This document shows, in pieces, positions 8,899-16,142 of a DNA stretch of 64,000 bases; position 1 is the stretch's first letter, and each line of letters opens with the position of its first letter. Position numbers and translations under genes: made by a program. Below the pieces are notes generated by a model that saw nothing but the letters and a program-made list of their open reading frames with translations, did not search any database and was not told the DNA's origin. The stretch is taken from the NCBI GenBank assembly GCA_963677815.1, contig OY782499.1:2666001-2730000 (forward strand), written 5' to 3'. This DNA is from JAEKNW01 sp963677815. Its GTDB lineage: Bacteria > Cloacimonadota > Cloacimonadia > Cloacimonadales > JAFGVF01.

Positions 8899-9894
8899 CT
8901 ATACTTTATATAGCTCTCTATACCATTCAATCCACTTGTTAATATCTGGGGTTTTAACTGTTTTAGCTTTATCAATGACATCTTTTGAAGTAAAGGAAGA
9001 GAATTTAGGATTATTATCAATTAGTTGCTTGTATTCATTTATAGTTCCGATTAGTTCATGATTATCTGGATGATAAACAACTGAGAAATATACATGCTTA
9101 TACACGTTTTCATCTTCTAAAGCGAAACCTAATAACTGATTTCTCCATAGTTGATTCATACCTCCCTTAAATGGGCAAGTTTTCCAAACTTTTGCATTTA
9201 CAAAAAAGCTATTATGTTTCTCAGTAAGATTCCAATATTCATAGCTACACTTATCATGATAATGACATAGTTTTTTATTTTTTAAGATGTTATTAAATGA
9301 GCTTTCACAATTTTTTTTATTCTTATTCCTATCACTATTAAAACCACCACAAGTTGTAAACTCAAGTTCTGTTAGTTTATGTTCAATAAGCCATAAGCAT
9401 AGTTCATTGTTACAATTATAATATGCTATTGCAGTATCTGAGTCTGTCCCTGCCCTATCATTGTGATCTCTTAATAAGCCGGTACTACGTGTTTTATCCC
9501 AAAACTCGAAGCAAAATCCTTTATACAACTTTTCTGTAGCAATTCTATCGAAATCACCTTTTAATAATTGTAAAACTGAATTAACTGCAGGAGATAGAAG
9601 TAATGGGGCAAATAAATTGATATTAGCTACTTGAGAACTCGCCATGTGGTAAAAATGAATATGCTCTTTAAAAGGGAACTTTTTCTTTAACTTACTTAAT
9701 TCAGATAATATTGGAGAATATAAATGCGGATATTGTGGAATTCGAATATCATATTCATTGCCAGCATATTTACCTGGCACTTTAGTAATATGACTCCATT
9801 TGTAATTTATAAGATGAACATACATTTCTTCTTGAAACTTAGTGAGAGACTTTGGTAGTTTATATACCACACCATTAATAGTTCTATTTGCCAT
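8899..9894 (-). CDS. Putative PD-(D/E)XK restriction-like nuclease (PGN_0703-type)
   Basis: This 331-residue cytoplasmic protein has no signal peptide. A central block, DRAGTDSDTAIAYYN followed about 15 residues later by LWLIEHKLTELE, has the spacing of a PD-(D/E)XK nuclease core (D ... ExK). Four cysteines and histidines around KNCESS, KLCHYHDKC and KTCPF could form a zinc-binding insert. The closest family I can suggest is the PGN_0703 group of putative restriction endonucleases. This is from memory of motif style, not a search. The start has a GGGAGGA site. It sits alone among decayed mobile DNA, with no methyltransferase nearby. Confidence 0.5.
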   Translation of the reverse strand: MANRTINGVVYKLPKSLTKFQEEMYVHLINYKWSHITKVPGKYAGNEYDIRIPQYPHLYSPILSELSKLKKKFPFKEHIHFYHMASSQVANINLFAPLLLSPAVNSVLQLLKGDFDRIATEKLYKGFCFEFWDKTRSTGLLRDHNDRAGTDSDTAIAYYNCNNELCLWLIEHKLTELEFTTCGGFNSDRNKNKKNCESSFNNILKNKKLCHYHDKCSYEYWNLTEKHNSFFVNAKVWKTCPFKGGMNQLWRNQLLGFALEDENVYKHVYFSVVYHPDNHELIGTINEYKQLIDNNPKFSSFTSKDVIDKAKTVKTPDINKWIEWYRELYKV

Positions 9895-10102
9895 TTATCC
9901 TCCCGAAATATTCTTCTTTATACTAAACTAAAAACAACTTTTCAATCTGTCAACCACAATCTCAACTTTAATTATTTATATAGTAAAATGTGCCATTTCT
10001 GCACTCCCCTCGTCCCACCAACGCCATGCATAGTATTATTAAATTTATTAAATCACTATCATACAATACCTTAATAACTGTCCAAATATTCCGGAACACA
10101 AG

Positions 10103-10133
10103 GCCGTGAGTTCAAATTGCATCGGGGACACCA
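10103..10133 (+). other. tRNA 3'-end-like fragment (possible att scar)
   Basis: The sequence GTGAGTTCAAATTGCATC resembles a T-arm (loop TTCAAAT), and GGGGACACCA resembles an acceptor 3' strand with CCA. The T-stem is imperfect, and no D-arm or anticodon arm lies upstream. It is not a working tRNA. Such 3' fragments are left when integrative elements use tRNA genes as attachment sites. The matching intact tRNA is not in the window. Confidence 0.4.
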
Positions 10134-10230
10134 TTTGAATTAATAATTAGCAATTAAAAATGAAAAATTAAACAGATAATACAGATTTAACTGATAACAA
10201 GTCTAACAAAAAAACCTCTATAAATATAAT

Positions 10231-10263
10231 GGGCACACTTTTCTTAAATTAGGCACACTTTTC
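10231..10263. repeat. Short direct repeat, IS-end-like
   Basis: GGCACACTTTTC occurs twice, 22 bp apart (starting 10232 and 10252). Repeated GCACACTTTT-type motifs are reminiscent of the multiple terminal repeats of IS21-family ends. No transposase remains. The assignment is tentative. Confidence 0.35.
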
Positions 10264-10307
10264 ATATTTATTTTAATATCAGAATATAAAATATACTTTT
10301 CATTACA

Positions 10308-10619
10308 CATTTAACTCAACCTGAGATTATGAAGAAAAACGATTTCTTTGAAGTAAAACTATATAGATCAACTTTGGAAGAAGAAAAAAACCTTTCACGG
10401 TCAATTACGGTCGAAAACGGTCGATTACCGGACGATTATGAACGATTAAGTAAAGAGCAAAAAACGATTATTCTTTATATTCTTGATAATAATAAAATAG
10501 CAAGAAAAGAAGCTAGTAACATAATTAATCTGGCTAATACCAAAACATATCTTATTCTTACTGTAATGACTAATGAAGGGCTTATAATTCGAAAAGGCTC
10601 TGGCAGGACTACCTATTAG
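10308..10619 (+). pseudogene. C-terminal fragment of a second RecG-like / AlbA_2 gene
   Basis: The first residues (LTQPEIMKKNDFFEVKLYRS) match the equivalent stretch of the gene at 7994-8854 (LRQPDIIEKNDFFEVKLYRS). Both are followed by a DRT/T-rich linker and a C-terminal winged-helix-like region (IILYILDNNKIARKEASNII). Nothing resembling the ATP-binding core precedes it; homology stops at about 10308. The longest ORF with a start codon begins at ATG 10329. It is a truncated paralogue, perhaps still expressed as a small helix-turn-helix protein, but more likely dead. Confidence 0.65.
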
Positions 10620-10631
10620 GTGTTGAAAAAA

Positions 10632-11261
10632 TTATAATTTATTTAAGAACTTCCTTATCCATCTATCCATAAATTTTATTTGATCTGCAATAGGGATTTT
10701 CGTTTTGCTAGTGTATCCAAGTTCTTTCTCAAAATAATCATTCATTTCTGCATGATAATCGTTGTATAAATACCATATCTGAATTGGTGCCTTTACTTTT
10801 ATTAAATCATCTTCTGTAACAAACCAATCTCTAACACATTCAATAATCTTTTCAGGTTCATTGTTATGAGCTTTTATATCTGACCCTGATAGATCTGATA
10901 ATGATTGTTGAAATCTATATCTTTTTTCTTCAAGAATCAGTATTTTTTTATTAATCCATTTTCCATCTTTAAGTCTTTTACACCCATAATCAATACCTAA
11001 CTCAAAGGGCATATTCATACGAAAATGTTCATTAACTTCTTTGGAAACAAGTCTTGATAAATCGTGAATACCAAACCTGGATGTGTTTATCAATTCTACA
11101 ATCTTATCTATTCTGGTTTGAGCAGAATCGGCTTTCAATAGCGATAGTTGAGGCTTGTATCCAAGATATTGAACAGTAAAAACTAAAGGCAGTAATAAAT
11201 TATAAGTAAAATCATCATCAAAAGGACAGTTTATAAAAACATTTTTATCAAATTCTATCAT
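10632..11261 (-). CDS. Conserved protein of unknown function (FINCPFD family)
   Basis: This 209-residue cytoplasmic protein opens with KNVFINCPFDDDF and has conserved-looking blocks ARIDKIV-like (TRIDKIVELI), FGIHDLSR, MPFELGIDYG and a later KAHNNEPEKIIECVRDWF. The order (beta-strand with N-C-P, a D-x-S/R block, an F-E-L-G block) recalls Rossmann-like nucleotide-processing or TIR-like folds. I do not know an assigned function. It starts 3 bp after the DUF2188 gene ends, so the two form an operon. Similar proteins are widespread in accessory regions, which hints at a stress or defence role. Recognition of the protein family: fair. Function: unknown. Confidence 0.6.
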   Translation of the reverse strand: MIEFDKNVFINCPFDDDFTYNLLLPLVFTVQYLGYKPQLSLLKADSAQTRIDKIVELINTSRFGIHDLSRLVSKEVNEHFRMNMPFELGIDYGCKRLKDGKWINKKILILEEKRYRFQQSLSDLSGSDIKAHNNEPEKIIECVRDWFVTEDDLIKVKAPIQIWYLYNDYHAEMNDYFEKELGYTSKTKIPIADQIKFMDRWIRKFLNKL

Positions 11262-11264
11262 AAA

Positions 11265-11498
11265 CTATTTCTTATCTTTTGGGGGACAAGGATCATTACC
11301 ATAACTACTCTTTTCCCTTATTCTACCATTTTCTCTATGAATATATAGTTCTGTATGCTGGTTTTTAGCAACATCTTTTCCATAAGCAATAGCTTTTTTT
11401 TGTGTATCAAAATTCTTTGTTGCCTTAGTTGCTCCACTTTTTTTAACACTCCAACCACCATTAGGATTTTTCACTACATGTTGTGAGTTTTTACTCAT
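11265..11498 (-). CDS. DUF2188 domain protein
   Basis: This is a 77-residue basic protein. It has the DUF2188 pattern HVVKNPNGGWSVKKSGATKA, then KAIAYGKDVAKNQHTELYIH and a ...GRIREKSSYGNDPCPPKDKK tail, close to the usual family length. I chose ATG 11498 because GAGGAG lies seven bases upstream; an upstream ATG at 11543 has no site. It is the first gene of a two-gene unit with the FINCPFD protein. DUF2188 proteins are small, often phage- or plasmid-borne, and without a known function. Confidence 0.8.
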   Translation of the reverse strand: MSKNSQHVVKNPNGGWSVKKSGATKATKNFDTQKKAIAYGKDVAKNQHTELYIHRENGRIREKSSYGNDPCPPKDKK

Positions 11499-12052
11499 AA
11501 TACACTCCTCTTCTAAAATACGTGTTATACATTCAAAATCCATCTAGTTTATTTGATGTCAATATTTTTTTACACTGATAATATATTTAAATTCAGTGCT
11601 TATGCAATAGATGTATAATTAAAATTACAACTTTGATTTATATTATGAATAGGTAATGCTAGTGCTACTTATTACGAGCTAAATTATAAATAGGATATAA
11701 CAAAATAAGCTCAAGCGACCTGGTCTCTCTGTAGAATATTTATTTTCACAGTTCATATAAACATTACCTGAATTATTATCTATAGTAATGACATTGTTTA
11801 TAAAATAAATTTCAATCATTTTGAGACCTTCCTCGTTTGGTTGTAGGTTAGTTAAAATAAGATAAATCAATAAATTTTTCATTATATTTTTTATCAACAT
11901 CTTTATACTTCTTCTAGAGGAACCAGGTTCTCGCCTTTCGGTCACTCGAGCCTACATCCCCATTTAGTATTTTTTGGTTAAGTGGTAAGTTTATACATTT
12001 ATGACATTAAACTTGTGTTTACTACCCAGTAAAAAACTGAATATATACAGCT
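11499..12052. repeat. Gene-free stretch with an imperfect inverted-repeat element (11709-11951)
   Basis: The arms at 11709-11734 (GCTCAAGCGACCTGGTCTCT...) and 11913-11951 (reverse complement GCTCGAGTGACC...TGGTTCCTCTAGA) pair with gaps. They bound about 240 bp, as in a decayed miniature transposon. No convincing target duplication is visible. A possible 88-codon frame inside is probably chance, because it crosses the repeat arms. Confidence 0.4.
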
Positions 12053-13615
12053 TTACTTGTCAGTTTCCTTATACATGTTTAAATCTTTTTCAGCTTTACT
12101 TACTCTCTCTAATTGATTGTAATAATTTTCTATAGCCATTTGCATACAAGCATTTCGATTTTTCATAGACCTTTCAACTGTATATCTTCTATTGAAATAT
12201 ATAGTAAGATTGTGTATACATGCATACAATGAGTGACATTCCTGATCATAATCTTTAACTTCTTTAGTAGGTAAATTAATATCACTACTCTCAAAATAAT
12301 TTTCATCAATTATCTCAATTACACCTTCGAATTTAAGATATAATTCTTCTTCGTTAATTGTACCATTCAAAAATTCGTTATATATTTTAATCAATTTTTC
12401 AGCAGATGTTATCATATGCCTAAGAATACACCTATTCTGTTCGATAACAGATGGTTGAATACATGTATTCGCTGTATTAAAATTCTTCAATGTATCATAG
12501 TAAGAATGAATATCGAAATGAATATCATGTAAAAGAAAACTAGTTGTTCCATTTTCTTTATACCAGTATTTTTTATCCTGTGAAGAATCTACCCAAGTTG
12601 TATGACAAATAAAATTTTTATTAACTATATCACTTTCATCATTAGCAAAGTAACACCATATTATATTAGCTGGTTTATCTTTGAAAAATTCCTCAGCCAT
12701 TTTGTTTTGATGAATCTCAGTATATTTTACTTCTTCAATAATTGAATTAGTAATCGAACTAATATCTTCAAGTGATACGGGTTCTTTCAGAAGAACTTCA
12801 ACAGATAATCTTTTTGCTAAACTATGATGATATGGTTCAATGCTTGTAATAATATACTTATCATACTCTTTAAAATAATTTAATGGCTTATATTCTACAC
12901 AAGCAGCTACTTTGAACTGAATAGTGCCACCAATGTTTCCTCTATAAATCGGAAATTGTTGCGAATTAGGATTCTCTTTATTCCATAATTCAATATATAA
13001 TAATACAAATTTAACAATATCATGAAGGGTAACAATCCCATTTCTTCTAACTACGCTCGATGACATAGCTTCACACAAGATATTTGTAAAGACACTTATT
13101 AGTTTGTCTGGGTGCCCATTTGATGTTTGATTAGCATTACTTGATGTAAATACCACTATACCTTTACTAATAAAGTCATTGATTGATTCTTTAAAGTCTA
13201 ATCGACTATGACCTAGTAGTTCAAATTGACCTGAATAACAAGTGTCCAGAAATATTATTTTGGTCTTTGCTTTAATATTCTCAACAAACTTAATAATTGA
13301 TTGAGTTTTTATTAGCTTATCGCTAAAAGCAAGAAAGTGCACTTCTTTAAGAGTTGCACCATGTCCGGAATAGTAAAGAACGAAAGTATCATCAGGTTCA
13401 ATACTTTTAGATACTTCTTTCATGCTTGTGATGAAATCTACTTCTGAGACATGATTATCCAAACCAAGAGATCTAATATTATCTGGTTTAAACTTCAATC
13501 CATCAGTCAAAGAATTTCTTATTGCTAAAATATCATTCCTACAAAAAGGTAAGTTTGGAAATTCTTCTTGCTCATAATTACTAACTCCCACCAATATAGC
13601 ATAATTAACTGCCAT
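12053..13615 (-). CDS. Caspase-like (peptidase C14) protein with a novel C-terminal region
   Basis: This 520-residue protein has an N-terminal caspase/metacaspase fold. It opens with YAILVGVSNY, with catalytic His85 in YYSGHG and Cys126 in FLDTCYSG. It should be a cysteine endopeptidase of the cytoplasm; no signal peptide is seen. Residues from about 230 to 520 match no domain I recognise. They include a possible alpha/beta part (IIWCYFANDESD) and a helical tail ending in a coiled-coil-like segment. Bacterial caspases commonly act as effectors in defence or regulated cell death. The start has a strong GGAAGGAGG site and a consensus-like promoter. It is transcribed toward the DUF2188 pair and nuclease, all on the minus strand. 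Confidence 0.85.
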   Translation of the reverse strand: MAVNYAILVGVSNYEQEEFPNLPFCRNDILAIRNSLTDGLKFKPDNIRSLGLDNHVSEVDFITSMKEVSKSIEPDDTFVLYYSGHGATLKEVHFLAFSDKLIKTQSIIKFVENIKAKTKIIFLDTCYSGQFELLGHSRLDFKESINDFISKGIVVFTSSNANQTSNGHPDKLISVFTNILCEAMSSSVVRRNGIVTLHDIVKFVLLYIELWNKENPNSQQFPIYRGNIGGTIQFKVAACVEYKPLNYFKEYDKYIITSIEPYHHSLAKRLSVEVLLKEPVSLEDISSITNSIIEEVKYTEIHQNKMAEEFFKDKPANIIWCYFANDESDIVNKNFICHTTWVDSSQDKKYWYKENGTTSFLLHDIHFDIHSYYDTLKNFNTANTCIQPSVIEQNRCILRHMITSAEKLIKIYNEFLNGTINEEELYLKFEGVIEIIDENYFESSDINLPTKEVKDYDQECHSLYACIHNLTIYFNRRYTVERSMKNRNACMQMAIENYYNQLERVSKAEKDLNMYKETDK

Positions 13616-13647
13616 ACGTCCTCCTTCCTAATTTTCTAATAGTTAAT

Positions 13648-13675
13648 ATCATAATAAGACATTTTTATTTGTCAA
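13648..13675 (-). promoter_or_regulatory. Sigma-70-type promoter of the caspase gene
   Basis: The minus strand has TTGACA (13675-13670), a 16-bp spacer and TATGAT (13653-13648), 32 bases before the start codon. It lies 20 bp from the inserted transposon-like element, whose insertion may have cut off upstream control. Confidence 0.6.
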
Positions 13676-13695
13676 CAATAATCTTTAATTTATTA

Positions 13696-14163
13696 GGCTC
13701 AAGTTCAAGTCTGGTGGAAAAAATTTAATAAAATATAAAATTTTATCATTAGTGTGATTATCCAAAGTATCCCTGAAAGGGATTAATAATTTAGCCTGGG
13801 GTAAGATCCTATAAGGATCGTCACCCCAGGAACAATATCCAAAATTACGACCTAACCCTGTAAGGGTTTAATATAATGGTAACTAATTATAATATTAAAT
13901 CATTGGTATATATGTTTTTATTAAACCCTTACAGGGTTAGGCTTTTTATATACATCATTACCCAGGGTTGCAATCCCTTCAGGATTTTACCCTGGGCTAA
14001 ACTATTAATCCCCTTTAGGGATATAAAACCTATCCTTTCAGGATTATGTCTTATTCTGCTAAAATAATACTATCAATAGTAACTTATAATCCGTAAACTA
14101 CTGTAATACAATATCTAGTGCAAAATAATGCAACATAATTTCCACCAGACTTGAACTTGTGCC
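13696..14163. mobile_element. 468-bp non-autonomous transposon-like element (copy 1, uninterrupted)
   Basis: The ends are 25-bp terminal inverted repeats beginning GGCTCAAGTTCAAGTCTGGT, with one mismatch at the right end. The flanks are a perfect 8-bp duplication, ATTTATTA (13688-13695 and 14164-14171). There is no transposase. The interior holds seven hairpins, two of them nested, arranged in roughly mirror order about the midpoint. The second copy at 46350-46982 differs by only a handful of bases outside a MITE insertion. Mobilisation in trans by an unseen IS is inferred. The 8-bp duplication and GG start would suit several families, such as ISL3; no assignment is safe. Confidence 0.9.
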
Positions 14164-14278
14164 ATTTATTATATACATTGGGTAGTTCCATCTTTGTTTC
14201 CACCCTCTGATGCAAATTCTCTTGACAGATGAAAGCAGATTTCTTTCCCATAATGTAAGTTTTTGAATAGGACAAATT

Positions 14279-14827
14279 ATGGAAATATTAAACACTAGTA
14301 GGTGCATCCTAAAGCAAATTGAGCTTGAGAATGTTCAAGCGATTTATGACATATATTCTGATGAAAAAGCAATGAAATATATGCAAAGGAATACTATACA
14401 ATCTTTGGACCAAGCTAAGGACTTGCTTATTGAATGGAATAAACTAAACAACACTAATCAAGCTTATAGATGGGGTGTATTTTACAAGGATAAACCTGAT
14501 AAATTAATCGGTACAATTGCTCTCCACTACTGGAATAAAAAATCTAATACCATAGAACTTGGAGCGGATTTACTTAGAAAGCACTGGAATAAAGGATTAG
14601 CTTATGAATTTACAAGACCCATTATAACTTTTGCTTTTAATAAATTGAAAATCAATCGTTTAGAATTACGCTGTGATCCGAGAAATATTGCTTCAGTAAA
14701 AATTGCCAATAAATTCTCTTTTACTTTTGAAGGAACTTTAAGAGATTACGTTTATGTAGAAGGCAAAGGATATCTGGATGAATCTGTTTATTCGCTTTTA
14801 AGCACGGAGTTTTTTAAAGCTAAATAG
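14279..14827 (+). CDS. GNAT N-acetyltransferase, RimJ/RimL type
   Basis: This is a 182-residue cytoplasmic acetyltransferase. It starts with the RimJ/RimL pattern TSRCILKQIELENVQAIYDIYSDEKAMKYM. The GNAT core has GTIALHYWNKKSNTIELGADLLRKHWNKGLAYE, an acetyl-CoA-binding-like loop with a partial R/QxxGxG equivalent (KHWNKGLA), then NRLELRCDPRNIASVKIANK. The family acetylates ribosomal protein N-termini or small amines such as antibiotics or spermidine; the substrate cannot be told here. AGGA precedes the ATG. It stands alone between the GGCTC element and the 161-bp MITE and was probably acquired or trapped there. Confidence 0.85.
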   Translation: MEILNTSRCILKQIELENVQAIYDIYSDEKAMKYMQRNTIQSLDQAKDLLIEWNKLNNTNQAYRWGVFYKDKPDKLIGTIALHYWNKKSNTIELGADLLRKHWNKGLAYEFTRPIITFAFNKLKINRLELRCDPRNIASVKIANKFSFTFEGTLRDYVYVEGKGYLDESVYSLLSTEFFKAK

Positions 14828-14835
14828 TGCTGTTA

Positions 14836-14862
14836 AGCTTTAGTAATACTTCGCTAAAGCTA
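14836..14862. repeat. Dispersed GCTTTAG hairpin
   Basis: GCTTTAG and CTAAAGC flank TAATACTTCG. The same 27-bp sequence lies inside the MITE derivative at 49986-50012, and its right half recurs at 51104-51118. It follows the acetyltransferase stop by 9 bp, but there is no T-run, so it is a poor terminator. The rest of 14863-15112 shows no supported gene. Confidence 0.5.
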
Positions 14863-15112
14863 CGTATCACAGGCGAATAGTGCAAATTCTTTGGGATTGA
14901 TTTATTGCTTGCATTAAGGTTAATATCTATTATATTTCCATCTCTCAGAGATTTTTAAGGTTTCCCAACTACAGCCTGAAAAAGATTTGTCTTATCAGCA
15001 ATCCAAACTTATAGTGAATATTACTAATCATAATTATTCAACAAAATCAAGTAAATTTGCAATTAGATTATATCATCAACATCTTCAAGGATAAGCTATT
15101 AGGAAGATTAAA

Positions 15113-15273
15113 CCCAAATAATGCAATAGATCTTTGATAATAGCACTATATTCTTTTGCAAAAGTAACTTACATAATTCTTCCGAATATATATATTATAT
15201 GCGTCGGAATTCTGTAAGCTATTTTGCTAAAAGAATCTGCACTCTTCTCTAAAGCTCTACTGCACCATCTGGG
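15113..15273. mobile_element. 161-bp MITE, inverted copy
   Basis: This is the reverse complement of the MITE at 46701-46861, with two base differences over the full 161 bp. The imperfect terminal repeats are CCCAAATAATGCAATAGA and CCCAGATGGTGCAGTAGA. It is flanked by TTAAA on both sides (15108-15112, 15274-15278), a 5-bp target duplication. It lies 52 bp from the stop of the Mu-F-like gene. Confidence 0.9.
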
Positions 15274-15325
15274 TTAAATTGTTGATTGAACAGTTTTGTT
15301 CAAAGATTTTATATAAGAGACAAAT

Positions 15326-16126
15326 CTAGTAATCAGGGAATAATTGATCTAGCCAATGACAATAAAGGGTAAAGTCTTTACCCACATTTCTAGCATACCC
15401 TTTAGGAATGGAAAAACGCTTTTGTTTTTTGACTTCGTTTTGCTCGATTTTAATGTATTCTGATTCAGTTAATTGAATCACACTACAATCACAATCAAAA
15501 TTATTGAGAGGATAGTACTTATTCCAAAATTTATCATCAACAGATCTAACCACCCCATCTAGTTTAATATCGAGCCCTTGAGACCGGCACTTTTCCCCAG
15601 TATGATATTGTAAATAAGGATAGATATCTTTTTGAATTTGATAATTCTGCCACAGACCAGCTAATTTGCTTTGTTTAAGGGAGAACTTTAGAGAGTGAAT
15701 GATATAATATAAGTTATCTGTTTCATATTCATTGAGGTTAAATGTAGCGATAAATTTAGCAAAAGGAATATTCTTAGCTTTAGCATCTTCAACCTTTTGC
15801 TTCACCATATCAATCATTGTTTGGGTATGCATAGCAGAGAAGACAGCGTTATCTCCCCTAAATCTAAACAAAGCTTTTATATCTTCTCTGTTATAATAAT
15901 AATCTGTATCAGGACTATAATTTATTGATTTGTCCTTTATAAAATAATCTTTTCTCACATCTATATAGGCTAATCTGATAATTTCCATAAGTTCGTTGAA
16001 AAGTCCTAAGTATAAATCAGTCGGATAGTCCATATTTAATATTTCTTTATAATCTTTAGCATTTATAACTTGATTCTTATATTTTTCTAATCCAGCTATA
16101 GTCTTTACGAATTTTTCTTTATACAT
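15326..16126 (-). CDS. Isolated Mu gpF / SPP1 gp7-like phage head morphogenesis protein
   Basis: This 266-residue protein has a C-terminal region matching the MuF pattern YLQYHTGEKCRSQG ... LDGVV ... DDKFWNKYYPLNNFDCDC. It has the paired cysteines and the Y-P-x-N-x-x-x-C-x-C block expected for that domain. In phages these are minor capsid proteins joined to the portal; MuF domains also appear in toxin-like contexts. No portal, terminase or capsid gene is nearby. The start is taken at ATG 16126 with AAGGTGAT upstream. A longer frame from 16180 would overlap the ammonia-lyase end. It lies 16 bp after that gene and is probably co-transcribed. Confidence 0.7.
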   Translation of the reverse strand: MYKEKFVKTIAGLEKYKNQVINAKDYKEILNMDYPTDLYLGLFNELMEIIRLAYIDVRKDYFIKDKSINYSPDTDYYYNREDIKALFRFRGDNAVFSAMHTQTMIDMVKQKVEDAKAKNIPFAKFIATFNLNEYETDNLYYIIHSLKFSLKQSKLAGLWQNYQIQKDIYPYLQYHTGEKCRSQGLDIKLDGVVRSVDDKFWNKYYPLNNFDCDCSVIQLTESEYIKIEQNEVKKQKRFSIPKGYARNVGKDFTLYCHWLDQLFPDY

Positions 16127-16142
16127 ATAAATCACCTTATAC

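Larger units (their letters stand above)
9895..10307. other. Intergenic scar region
   Basis: No gene is supported here. It holds a tRNA 3'-end-like fragment (10103-10133), a short direct repeat of GGCACACTTTTC (10231-10263) and otherwise AT-rich sequence. It lies between two accessory genes and looks like an insertion/deletion scar. Confidence 0.6.

Noticed and set aside
10103..10133. Functional tRNA gene
   Set aside because: Only a T-arm-like part and a 3' acceptor strand are present; no D-arm, anticodon arm or matching 5' acceptor.
11679..11945. 88-codon minus-strand frame
   Set aside because: It crosses both arms of an inverted-repeat element and has no convincing ribosome site or family; probably chance.
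13769..14044. Repeated short palindromes as a CRISPR array
   Set aside because: The hairpins differ from each other, are unevenly spaced and lie in mirror order within a mobile element; there are no uniform direct repeats or spacers.
14940..15095. Open frame with protein-like composition (FKVSQLQPEKDLSYQQ)
   Set aside because: It lacks a start codon and upstream homology; too short to call even a pseudogene.
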